Assembly: GCA_000727475.1 (NCBI GenBank)
Contig: KL647288.1
Location: forward strand, 9,674,055-9,738,054
Direction of reading: 5' to 3'
DNA from: Sarcocystis neurona
Taxonomy: Eukaryota; Apicomplexa; Conoidasida; Eucoccidiorida; Sarcocystidae
Length of the DNA: 64,000 nucleotides
The notes under the pieces are model-generated. The model made no database searches. It was not told the DNA's origin and saw only the letters and a list, made by a program, of their open reading frames with translations. A program made the position numbers and the translations under genes. Shown here piece by piece: positions 46,801 to 58,200 of this stretch. Every line of letters starts with the position of its first letter. Positions within the stretch are counted from its first letter, which is position 1.

Positions 46801-49800
46801 ACTGCCGCATATGCGGAAGCAGCAGGGCGGCTGCATCTGCTTCAGCAACACGCTAGCGGCGCAGGTCCCCATTTACGGCCTCTCTGTGTACGCTGGTACA
46901 AAAGCCGCGCTCGCTGCGTTCTCCTCTGGCTTGGAACAGGAAACGGCGGGCACTAACATTCGCTTTGTCAATGCCTACATGCCAAGCGTTGCGACACCAG
47001 GATTCGCAGAAGAAAAGCGTGTCAGACCGCCAGTAGGTACAACACGGACTTGGGACCTGCCAAGCTGGCACTAGTAATGGAGTTAACCACGGAGCGCTGC
47101 ATCGGAGGTCGCAGCAACTTCACCGGCACTGACAACAGGATGACACAACCACCACTGTGGCACCAGCAGAGCAGAATCGGTTACAATCAGGACTGCCACT
47201 GCGTCACACAATAGGAACGCGGCAGCACTAGAAATACCAAAGACAAAGATAGCTGCGCCTATAGCAGAGGCTGAAGCAGTAAACAGATGTTGGCTGAACG
47301 AGAAGAGCTAAAGAGTGCTTATCCATGCGTGCGCATCTGCGTGGACGCGGTCTAGTATTTTTTTTCCGTGAAAATACCCGCCCCGAACTGAACAAAAACT
47401 GGAGGTCTGCATTCACGGAATACTGCCAAGCTCAATGGTTGTTTGTCCTCGTAGTGCTGTATTTGCTTAGTAGCGGGCATGTCAAATATTTTCGTGCTTG
47501 CCTTCTCTGCACACAGTCCCGGACACCTGTTGCCTTCACCAGACCGCTTCTGGCGTTTGTCTTGTCCTTACAGCAGATCGTTATCGAGATGTTTCTCTGT
47601 CCTTGATTCCCACCCACTAGGTATACTGTTCACTGAGCTGTTCCTTGCGAATGATGTGCTGCCCTTTGTGTGCAGATGATGAGTTTTGCCACCGAATACA
47701 TTTGACTTGCCTCTGGCTTGTCTAAATTCGGCTAACCCCGACTTAACGTAGAAATCGCCTCTTTTAAACCCCACTTCGTGCCAGAGACGTCGCTTGTGTA
47801 CAATTTGTTTTCGCTTTTGTGAAGATTGATTTGCCTTCATCATCTGCCTCTTCCTATACTTCTAATATCTACGTAGCGCTTGTTGCTATTGGACTTGTAC
47901 TCGTTAGTCAGTTGTACGCCATCTCGCTGCTCAGTAGTACGCCACCTCGATGCTCATTTGTTTCGCGCACCGTTTCAATGTGTCTGCCGCCTCGCAGCTC
48001 ACTGGTCGACTTGAGGGAACGGTATCAGTTCTGCATCCTGAAGTGGTGGCCGCACGAATTCTTAACGCCATTGGAGAAGGTAAGCGTGAGTTCACGAGGG
48101 GACAGGACCAGCGCATCCAATACGCACGTATACGCTGCACAACCAGAATTCGATGTGAGTACTTCAGGCGTACATTCACCTAAAAGTCGAAAGTATACAC
48201 GCACATAGTAGTCGTATACATCCTCACTTCTACAACGACGGATTCACGTAGACGCCTACTGGCCGAATATATGTGTATCGACACAGACTTATATCTGTAC
48301 GCACAGCTACGTCCACGTGTGCGTATGTAAATGCATACGACACACAAACACAAGGTTGGCGCCCGCTGTTATGCCGTTCTTAACTGCTGAGTGCACACTT
48401 CAAGCAGTGCAGCTGTGCTACCATGAGGAAGTTTGCAGTTGATCCGACGTGCGCAAAGGGCCACCACGTTGGTTAGATGCTTCTGGCCTTCATTGTCAAA
48501 AAACCTGCTACCAGCTCTCTGCATCCGTACGTGCGTATGCGCTGACATGTCACTAGGCGATTTCGCGGTGCGCGGTAATCAGTGCAGACGTCTTTCTGTC
48601 AGTGGAAAACTACATACCCCGTACAAGGGTCTAGACGCCAAAAAAGACGTGTACATAAAGTCGCGTGTGCCAACATTCTTGCACAGAGTACTTCACCAGA
48701 CACTGGATTTCGATCTGCGATGAAAATCAGCAAGCGTCATCGTTCGTTTTGAAGGAGACCAACAGCAGTAGTCTCTTCTTTGAGCTGGTGGCTGCGACAG
48801 GCTACGACGAACTGGCTATGGTTCGCCATTAGCCACAGCGGCCTACGTTCCTAAGTCTCTGCACACCTGTGCAGACACTGCAAGCGTGAGTTTATCCATG
48901 CACGGCTTGTGACCTTGACGGTTAAAACATCGGGAGATTGTCTACGTATGCGTGAGTGTTCGGAGGTCTGTATTGTACGTGATAAGTGTGTGCCTGGAAG
49001 ACGTTGTGTGCGGTTGTCCTCTGCAGGGAAGAGGCAGGTCACGTTTGGCGTGGATGGCTGGCTGGTTGCGAGATGTGCGGCTGCTTTCAATGCAGGTAGC
49101 CTACCGCGCATTCGAAGACAGCCTCGATACTTCTTCTGTGTGCGTCTGTAAAAGGCTGGTTGTTTAAGCTTCACCGTGGGTAGCTGTACAGATGCGCACC
49201 ACTGACGGGGAACAGTTTTTCCTCTGTACAAGTGTGGACAGTGGTCCCTGAAATCTTCTTGCGTATGTACGGTTCTACGAGTGCGGGGAACTTCAAGAGA
49301 AAAACAATAAGAACAAGAACGCGGGGTGAAACAACTTGCTTCAATAGGGAAGAGCACCTAGCGTAGAGGAGTCGGTTTCAGCTCTTCGGCAGTGAGAATC
49401 TGTTGAGCCAGGGGTACCCGGATAGACGAAAATTTAATTGCTCCGTAAAATTGATGGAGAGCGATCACTGCGGAATTGAAGTGGAGTATGCATATGGACA
49501 AGTCCTCAAAAAGTGTCTGTATTCGTGTGTTACTGTGCCCGTATACGGCGATGATTGGGTATGTTTCTGGGCTATTGCGTGCAACCAAGCAGAAGAATGA
49601 GTTGCCATGCTCGCTTTTGCAATTTTCTACAAGTTGACTCCTTCGGCAGACCCTGTGAGGTCCCGCCCTGAAGACAGTGGTGTACATCCGTACGCCCGAG
49701 CGTAGAGGCGTGGTGGCAGTTACGTTGGCCCCTTTCGGTGTACGCCTCGCACGTTCACTATGTGTCCCTTTTGTAAAGGATAGAGGGCTCCTCGAGGTAG

Positions 49801-50969
49801 TCACGGGAGAAGTATGTGTCGTACGTTGCCGTCGTGTGTGAACGCTTTGATGATGGAATGCGCTACCAAGTGCGACGGACGTTTTGGTCCTGCTACTGCT
49901 GTGAGTGCTTCTTTCACCAGCTATTGGTGCTGATCATGTGCTCACTGTCTCAGCGGATACACTGGCAGAATTTCTTTCGGAAGTCTTCCTTGCTGGATTA
50001 CTACGGTAAGCAGGGACCTTCGCGTCGACAAGCTGTGTGCGACGGCGGCGGACGATGCCATGCAGTGCTCTACCGGTAGCATCTCTATCGTGGTGGACAT
50101 CCCTGTGTAGGCGCACACGAATACGTGTGTGCGTTTGCCTACGTGCGTAAGCGAGATATACGTACAAGGATTCGCAGATTTATACGCGCGTGTATATTTT
50201 GCGGTATAACAGTGGCGAACTGCAGTAGCGTTATTCCGAGATGAGCGCTAGTATAGACTCATTCAAGTGATCTACATGGCAGCACGTGTTATGTTTGATT
50301 GGCGTGCGTAAAACGTATCTCTCTAAGTAGGCGTGTATACACAGGAGTGCATGTATGTATTAGGTTGTCACGGAGTCGATTGCGATTGGTTGTTCCGCTA
50401 GCTTTTCTCTGGGCGGGAAACATGTCTTTGAACGTTTTCAAGACCGTTGGCCGTGTACAAAGGCACGCACGCTGGAAATACGCCTCAGTTGCAGTGGCGT
50501 CGGCGCAGCAGTCCGGCTGCTTCCCACAGGTCGTAGATACGTGGTGATGTCCTCACTTTTGTAGGTGCCGCAGTTATACGCGAAATTCCGTAGCGTAGCG
50601 TTTCACCTCCAGCGTCTAGTTTCTGCATCAGCAATTTGCACTTGTTATGAGATGCACACCCTGCTTTGTACCACGTGTCGATGCTACTGTGTGCGCATCT
50701 CCCGTGCTGCTGGCGGAACTAGTTTGCGTTCTGCGGCCCCCGTCTACACGCACGTGGTCCCGCGAAGGCTATACTGGAGTGTGTGGATGGCGCGGGCGAT
50801 GCGTGTGCTGCTCCTTGTGAAGTTGTTGTGGGATTTGTTTACGTCCGCTGCATGTTGCAGTGCCGTTCTGCTGGGGTTACGCATCATTTACCAGTTGATG
50901 TGCCACCGGCACGCTCTGGAAGATGGCGCAGCATGTGCTGAGCGGGAGAAAAGCAAGAAGGCTGACTGA
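43872..50969 (+). CDS. KDSR: 3-ketodihydrosphingosine reductase (KDSR), 643 residues, six exons
   Basis: NADPH-dependent reduction of 3-ketodihydrosphingosine to dihydrosphingosine, the second step of sphingolipid synthesis, at the ER membrane. Exons: 43872-44813, 46526-47032, 47998-48079, 49027-49095, 49921-50005 and 50723-50969; phases agree, and the last exon's acceptor is the weakest. Short-chain dehydrogenase marks: TGGSKGIG (238-245), LITLVART, FCNAAM in place of NAG, Asn395, Ser421 (ICFSNTLA) and YAGTK (Tyr436, Lys440). KDSR-specific blocks follow: ATPGFAEEKRVRP, HPEVVAARIL, KRQVTFGVDGWLVARCAAA and a hydrophobic C-terminus (VLLLVKLLWDLF). Typical KDSR has about 330 residues. The excess is a 230-residue N-terminal extension with two membrane segments (38-56 and 61-92) and a Ser/Ala/Thr-rich linker (about 100-195), plus a 45-residue Ala/Gln-rich insert before the FCNAAM strand. 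Confidence 0.93.
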
Positions 50970-52205
50970 AGTTGTAGCTGGGAAACGTCCTTGTGAAACA
51001 ATTAGGTAGGCACATGTCACTCAGCTGTGTAGAGACAAGGGTGGGCCGAAAGGCAGGACACAGAGGTAGACAGACAATGAAGAAGGGAATCCCACGAAAG
51101 TCACACGAAGTCTTACTTCTGGTGGGAGGACAAGACGCTGGATAAGCGGGAGAGGAAGGACGAAGAGGTTATCAAAAGGGATCGGGATGTACCACGCAGG
51201 TGCCAGGCGCAGGAGGCCCGCAATGGATAAGACTTTCAGGCAGAGGGCGCCGCAACATACCACCTGCGGCCAGCGGGCACGCAGCTGAGTGACACACTCG
51301 ATTTCGCCGACATACCGTGGTATGTGCAGAGCTCTTCCCACGTGAAATATATGTGGAGCGCGTGGACAGCTGGTGAGAAACAAGAACCTCTGTCGCATTG
51401 ATCACCCACTGTGTGCAGTGTATGAAAGGTATCCCACCTTGCTAAAACGAGCTTATCTTGTTGTGTTGTCGTTCTACATTGTTATTTGCAATGCGAAGAG
51501 CGGTCTCCTTGAATCCGCAACAAATTATAACATGAAGCGGGTAGCCGGTTACAACACCACACGCTTGACTGGCCACAATGTTTCTCTAAGCAAGGCTTTC
51601 CTGTTGATGGAGCCTTCTAATTAAGATAGGCAGACAATGGAAAAGGCCGCGAACGCGTTTCTCAACTGCACAGGAATACGTGCGGGCTCCCACATACAAA
51701 TTATGCGCCAATATGCACAGTGCTCATCTTAGGTGTATTGCGCGCCTCGGGCTTTGACCACAGAAGAGTCTGTTCCTGTCCGGAACAGGATTATTCGGAC
51801 GTATACTTGATGGAAAGCGTTCTTCTTACAAGATGAATGTAAACCTGATATTACATTATCTTTTTCCTATGGAAAAAGTGAATAACTTCACCGCTGTCAA
51901 ATCTAAAACTTTATACGTGTCGACCAATCAGGATTCTTGGTTGCTGGCGAGGATGCACCGGAACCAGCAGGCGCGGGACGAGGCATCATTTGAATGATCA
52001 ACATGGTAGTTGATAGAGGCATTCACATGTAATTCACCCGAGACTGACTTCTTTTTTAGTGGTGGAGGTTGACCTCCTGCTAACGCATTCTCGTATAGAA
52101 TGTCTTTGTGTGTAAATGTTCAGATGAGAATGGGCGCAGGACGAGCTCTGCTTTTCCATTCAGATTCGCCCATGAAGTTTACTGCTATCGAAACCCTAGC
52201 GGGAG

Positions 52206-53484
52206 TCAGAAGCTTGATACTCTTGCAGAGAGCCACTTAACTGAAAGTTTCTGTACGTCCTCAGAACACGCTTCCGCGCCGAGTTGAACGTAGAGCTTCT
52301 CTACATTTTCCCTGCTGTTTACCGTCTGAGGAATGAGCGGTGTTGCTCTCCACGCAGCGTTGATTATTGTTTCTTGGTAAACCCATGATACGTTGTTCAC
52401 CACGTTTCGCGAGCTGCAACAGGACTACGATTGTTATGCGGAGGCGTTTGTCGCACGAGACTCGCACGTCCTGCTCACGAAGAATTGTATTCGTGCTTCG
52501 GTACATGTACGTAGGAGAGCCCTTCAACTATGGTAACCCATATGTCAGGACACCCATAGGGTGCGTCAGTAGTCTTACTTCTCCATAGGCATCCGTACAT
52601 CTACTAGGGGCGTACACTCGCCTACCTTTTCATACAAAGGATCAGCACTCGTTTTTTTGAACGCACAGAGTAGTATTAATTTCCAATGCTATAACCTCTC
52701 TGGACGCTAATGCAAAATGCCAAAACTTTTGTCTCTGCGCAGCCATTAAATAAACCAACCTTCCCTGTGGCCACTTATATGGAGTTTCGCGCGATGACAG
52801 CGATTACGTTTCTGTATCGATACAGAAACGTGCGTTGACACGGAAGCCCAAAGATTCTTCATTTACGCGTGTGACCTCCAGGCCCTGGACAACGTTCCCA
52901 CACGCACGGAGGATTCATCGCTACGGTCATTAGGGCGCAGTTGGCGCACAGGGAGATGACACGAGCTCTACTAAAATACTCTCAGCTGAAATCCTCCGCA
53001 GTGTGTGGTACAAACCTGTTTGCCTGGTTGACTCCCAGTGTCATTAACAAGGGGAATTTGTAAATAGCGAGTGGTTGTTTTTGGTACGCCTTCACGATTC
53101 CCCCCATGTCCTGTACATCAAAATGTGTTGGTTCACTCGAGGACAACCATTCAGAACATATGAAATCCGCCTCTGAAAGAATTTCATATAGTTCACATGT
53201 AAAAAGTGTATTTCTGCCTCTGCAGCTGCGGCTCGAATGTGCTACACTGATGTAAACGGGGGCACTCACGCCTTGCTTACGTTACAGATGAATGCTGCGC
53301 GCGTGCAAACAGTCACGACATTCCTTATTTCGTGATCCAAACGTATGGTATACTTGTGCGAGGCATAAAGCAGCCGGCTGCTCGAGAACAACACAGACAT
53401 GTGAAGTCTGTGGTTAAAGGCTGAGTGATTTTCAGGCTCGTCAGCGATAACGCACCGTCTTCTCCTCCCTGACGTCTCCATCAT
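52206..53484 (-). CDS. Doubtful minus-strand gene, unidentified
   Basis: Three minus-strand pieces read like protein. At 53484-53281 an ATG-started frame (CVIADEPENHSAFNHRL ... CTRAAFICN) ends at a strong donor, GTAAGC. At about 53195-53010 there is ICSEWLSSSEPTHFDVQDMG through VNQANR, then a GTTTGT donor. At 52385-52206 there is LIPQTVNSRENVEKLYVQLG through a stop. Phases between the first two pieces do not match with the acceptors I can see, so the model is incomplete. I recognise no family. It would be convergent with KDSR and divergent from HRD1. Confidence 0.24.
52806..52831. repeat. Perfect 26-bp palindrome
   Basis: The left half is ACGTTTCTGTATC and the right half is its exact reverse complement, with no spacer. 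It lies in the spacer between KDSR and HRD1. It could be a binding site for a dimeric factor or a hairpin in RNA. Function is unknown. Confidence 0.9.
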
Positions 53485-54399
53485 CCGCCCTCAGTAAAAG
53501 CAGACAAGCCACGACTGGCACTCTTCGGCGTCCCCCGACGCCTTCAGGTTGCAGATGAAGAGGGATGTTGCATGCACACTGGTCGATCACCACGTAATTC
53601 CATCTGCACGTGCCTCCGCATTCCGAGCCGAACGACTTTCTTGAATTTTTACTTCCACATTCTGCTGTGCAGAGGCGTGTAACGGGAGTCAAACGTTAGC
53701 GACGTGCGACGTTCTGACCAAGTGAGTTTGTCTTTCGCGGCTGGTTGCACTTTCTGCGTGACGTCGATGTGAGCTCCGTTTAGAGGGTTTTGTCGTACAG
53801 TGGGTCTGCGCGGTTCCACGTCCGTGCCCCCTTTTCATTCCTTCATGTCTTCCAGAATTACGTCGATTTGCGCCGTCGTTGCTTCCTGTTATATCCGGAG
53901 GTTGTGGAGAGGTGCCAGGTGGTTTCCATCTGTATGTGGCCTCGAAATCTCCTCGTTTTTGAGCCTGTCACCCGGGAACCGCGGAACCTGCGTTGCCGTC
54001 CCGGCAGTGTCTACACGCTAGGACATTGCTTCTGCCGCCCTTACCTCTCAGGCCGTTCTTGTCCGTCCACCAGCCATGTTTCCTGTTTGCAATGTGAAAC
54101 AGCAGCTCCTCGCTTTTTCCATTCGAAATTGCAACGTAGACGGTGGAACATTTTGGGGCGCCATTATTGCTAGCTACTCGTTAAGGGGCATCCGGTCACC
54201 TCAGGGTATTTGTTATGTAAGGTCCTGAATGACGCTGTGAAAACTGCAGTTTATGACCGCTGCACCCCTATCGTTTTACGTAAGGATTTTCTGTGGACGT
54301 TTTGCCCTCTTTGCTGGATACTTGTTCTAGTCTTTGCAGTGGCTTCCTTGCGGTCAATTCTTCTACAGACTTCCCGTGTGGTCCCCCTCCCATCCGGAC

Positions 54400-55265
54400 G
54401 GCCTAGGATTTTTCGGGTTTTGGGGAGTTATCGGATCCCTCAGTACAAAAATGTGCTAACGTGTATCCACATATGTACAAGAGGACACGAGTGTGCGTAC
54501 ACGGTCCTCTGCTTTCGTCCCCTCCATGTTCCTCATCAAATCCTGAAGCACCATTTCCCTCCTGCCCGTTCACGAGCGTGACGCCCGTCCGCTCTGACGT
54601 CTTCGGCGCCACAAGAACTGTTCTAATCGCCTCTCGAATATTTGACTTCCTTCTGAGTTGCTCTTCTCCCTTGTAGCGTATCACTACCACGCTGCGACAA
54701 TTCTTGTGAAGAGGCGACGGGAAAAGCGTACCCCGCTTTTCACACCTGTCAGACCCGCGTCACAATTTTGTGGTGTAGGTATTGATGTATACGCCTTTGT
54801 CGCCCGCCATTCTTTCGATCTCTAGCGCTTCTGCGGCAGTCGCGCGCTCCTGTCGTCCGTTCTCTACCGTCTGCGAGTCACACTCCTCAGTCTCGGAAGA
54901 CGAATATTTTCGCCTCCAGTCTCTGATCGATCTGTAGTCTTCAACACTTTCCGGCCCCCCGTTTTTATTGACGATCCTTCTGCCATCCAATTTCTTCACT
55001 TTCCTTCCCTGTTTCTCTCTGGCTCTGTTGTTCCTTCCGCGTTTCGCACGCGTGCTGTCTTCCTGTTCGTCTTCCTGTGGTTAACGTATCGTTTCACTCT
55101 TCGGTCGCCATTAAGCCCTTGTTTTGTGGCCTTACTCGTTTCTTATATTTTCGTGTGTCTGTCTCGTTCCCTTTTTTTGAGTGAATTCTTTTGCCTCCTC
55201 CGTACTGCGTAACCCACCGTCCTATTTTTCTTTTGGTTCCTCAATTTCGAGCACTTTCCGACACC
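54400..55265 (+). promoter_or_regulatory. Pyrimidine-rich HRD1 promoter and leader region
   Basis: Plus-strand T and C dominate here, with runs such as CCTTCCCTGTTTCTCTCTGG and TCCCTTTTTTTGAG, and there are few ATGs until the HRD1 start at 55266 in the context CACCATGGC. There is no TATA box. Assignment as promoter or leader rests on position and composition only. Confidence 0.4.
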
Positions 55266-58200
55266 ATGGCAGAGTTTCGTCTTACCTTCGGGACGTACGT
55301 AGTAGCCTCTACGCTGAGCGTGTTGGCACTGCTGCTACGTACGTGGTACGTGCATGAAGAGCTCTATACAGTTGTAGCCGTACTGACAACTCAGAAAGTG
55401 GCCTTGGCCATTTTGTATAACTTTGCTTTTATGCTTGTCGTGGGATTTGGCAAGGTGGTGCTTCACGTGCTGCTAGGGCAGCTGCGGGATCTCGAAGTCG
55501 AGCAGGTGCTTGACAGCGGCCGTGGCTTTCTCCTTGATACGGTGCTCTTTCTTGTGCTCTCCTCCCCTACACTCGATGGCGCGGACGTCTCCACGTATGC
55601 CCTCGCCAAATTTTTACTTCTCGTTGTAGCACTCAAAACTGCGCACCTTGTGGTCCAAATACGAGGAGCTACAGTAAGCAATCTGTTTTCAACTGCACCA
55701 GCTACATGCATCGATGTTTATACTCAGATATATAAGTAATTTTGCGCGTATGTCCTGCGTGGTCGGTACCGTACGAAGACATTGAACAGGCTCGTCTTCC
55801 TATGCTGCGGAAGCCGTGTCTACAAAAAGGATAGAGAGGTCAATTAGGTAGATGCGCCGATGCGTGAATGGGCCCCTTCGTTGTCTTACGGAGCCTAGGT
55901 GCGGGGGTATATTGTCCACGACGGCACACCAAGACGCTTGTCGCTGCATACAAAGCGGGAAATAGAAACCTGATGCTGACAAACAAGCGACTGTGTGGTG
56001 TGCACGCTTTTGTGGTAATGAAGGCACACTACGCGCTTTTAGTGTGGCGTATTTGTTGAATGTGAGCCCTGAACGAGCGTGAAAGTCTTTTCCATTCCCG
56101 TATATCTCATGGCACATTTCTGTCTTTCCCACAGTATCTTCTCAAATCAGAAGGCGTACGTGGTGTCTACGTTCTGTCCGAAGAAGTATTCTGTCTGCTC
56201 GACGCTGGTTATTTCAGTGAGATCGAGTGCTACAGAAGGCGCCGACTACTCCTCAACAGTGGCTGGACCATCATACGAGCAGAGGATACCAGGAGCTATC
56301 AGAATAAGTGAAAATTGCTGAGTTTCTTCAGTCGCAACGGAATTCTGCGTAAACGTCACGACTTTTGTCTTCGTGTCCGATACACGGAGGACCTGAGAAA
56401 TACGGTGTTTAGCTGGTCTCTCTTCTAGTCTCTGTTGGACGCTCTCTCTCCCTCTCTGCATATACGTGTATGTACAAATATATATGAAGCTACGAGGAAA
56501 ATGTATCAATTTCCACATATATCTCTGTGTGTAGGTATATTCATTTATACATTGATTGGTGCGTGCTCAGGTGCGCTGGAATGCTAATGAGCGTACATCA
56601 ACTCCTGAATATATGCGCAGTTTCTGTATGTGTGTATGTGTGGTTAACATGTAAGTGGACTCGCGGGTAACGACGTTTGCTAAGGTAACGTGTATGTGGG
56701 TTTGCGCTGTTTGTGTAATACAGATGTTTGAAGTGGGACACCCCCGTGCGCCGGCACTCATGCGGGTTTGTGTAGTGCTGTCGGCGCTGTTGTCGTTGGA
56801 CGTCTTCGCGGTTCACTTTTTCTTTATCAATGCCAGCCGACAGTCGACATTTTACTTGTGGTTACTGTTTGAAGTAAGGAAACAAGGGAGAGAGCCTTTC
56901 CCACGCGAACGAAGGCGCTTTACTATGGCCACCGGATCAACTGTGTACACACGTTAGTGTGTGGGCACGAATTTGGGTTGTACGAATATGTCTGGATGCG
57001 CCGCGAGGTGCTTTGTGCCCATCTGAATATCTTAGCGCAGTCACACAGCAGTACACATCTATATATTCTTCCGGTGAAAGAGGCTGCGCGGGCGCCTGTC
57101 AGGGGGCATCACGCGTGCACCATGACGATTATGAAGTGCACGTATTGCTGTCTCTACTTGTTTACACAGCTGCTTGATTGAGGGAGTTGACGTACAACAC
57201 GGTTGTGCACACAGCCGTGGAAGATGTCCGAACAGCGCGACGGCCGACTGTCAAGGAGCAGCAGTAGTGGATGCAGTCGTTTCGGTTATATAGTTGCGGC
57301 CGACGCGTTGCGCTTGATAGACTTGTTACACACCTACTTGGTGCCAGACGCCGCCCGTCTACGTGTCAGCAGATTGAGATAAAACGAGAGAGGGCTTGTG
57401 TGCGGCCAGAGAGTGATTCGGGGCGGCAGATATCGTCGGCCGCTTGAAGGTGTCGCTCAAAAGTGCACACTGACCCTTTACCCTTTTCGCCAGTCGTCTC
57501 CACCTTTCGAAGCGAAAAGGAACTCCGTAGAGTTTCGAAAAGAATAGCGTTCTTCTGTGTAGTGATTAAAAAAGCGCACGCAGTACCCAGTACTCGTGCT
57601 GCGGTCGTTAGGCGTGCGGCTGATGCGCAGCGTGGGAGTGCTGCAGATGTCAGCGGTCCATGTGTTGCTGCTGCCGCTTCTAAGCGGCGCTGGTGCTCAA
57701 CATGGGCGGTGCTGCTGATGGTTTGGCGCCCGAGAATGATATCTGCTTTGACTACGTTCCTGTTGCTCTGTCAGCGCCTGGTGACGTACTGAGGTTACTG
57801 GTGTGCTGCTGCAGCTCAAACTGCGTTTTCGTGTGCTGCCGCCGCTCTTGCTGCAGTGCCTGGGCATGCTGGCCTCGTGCGCTATCTGCATAATGAAGTT
57901 TGGTGTCCACTTGGTGGATCTGCGTCTTGACAATGGTAAGAAATGAACACAACAACTTTTGCTACCACTGACACTAATTAGCTTCCTTACTCCACCGAGT
58001 TCGTGCTGAACTGTTTGACGCAGCAGTGGTAGAAAGCTTGAGTACTTGTACACCTTGAGTGTCGGCGAAAGCTGCAGAAAAGTAACTGCCCTCGCTGACA
58101 ACGGGTAGCCAGATCTTCATTTGTTCGAGTAGGTGTGCGCCTCCGTAAAGGCTATCGGTAGCAGTGCCGTGCATGGTCTTTCCTGCTCTTCTTGACTGTA

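Larger units (their letters stand above)
50970..55265. other. Spacer between KDSR and HRD1
   Basis: No gene is firmly supported. Some minus-strand frames between 52206 and 53484 look protein-like (separate entry). From about 53780 to 55265 the plus strand becomes strongly T/C-rich, which fits the HRD1 promoter and leader. The long purine-rich minus-strand frames there are its shadow. A perfect palindrome lies at 52806-52831. The remainder, 50970-52200, shows nothing. Confidence 0.45.

Noticed and set aside
47950..48183. Reading the KDSR exon 3 region as a continuous 77-codon ORF
   Set aside because: The upstream and downstream parts have no KDSR character. Acceptor CTCGCAG at 47997 and donor GTAAGC at 48080 bound exactly the part that aligns (HPEVVAARILNAIG).
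54403..54690. Minus-strand 95-codon frame upstream of HRD1
   Set aside because: Same cause: antisense of a T/C-rich promoter tract, with no ATG-supported start and no neighbouring exon.
54760..55060. Minus-strand open frame rich in Lys, Arg and Glu (SVEDYRSIRDWRRKYSSSET)
   Set aside because: It is the antisense of the pyrimidine-rich HRD1 leader. Purine-rich DNA avoids stops and always yields such charged frames. There is no ATG start and no splice partner.
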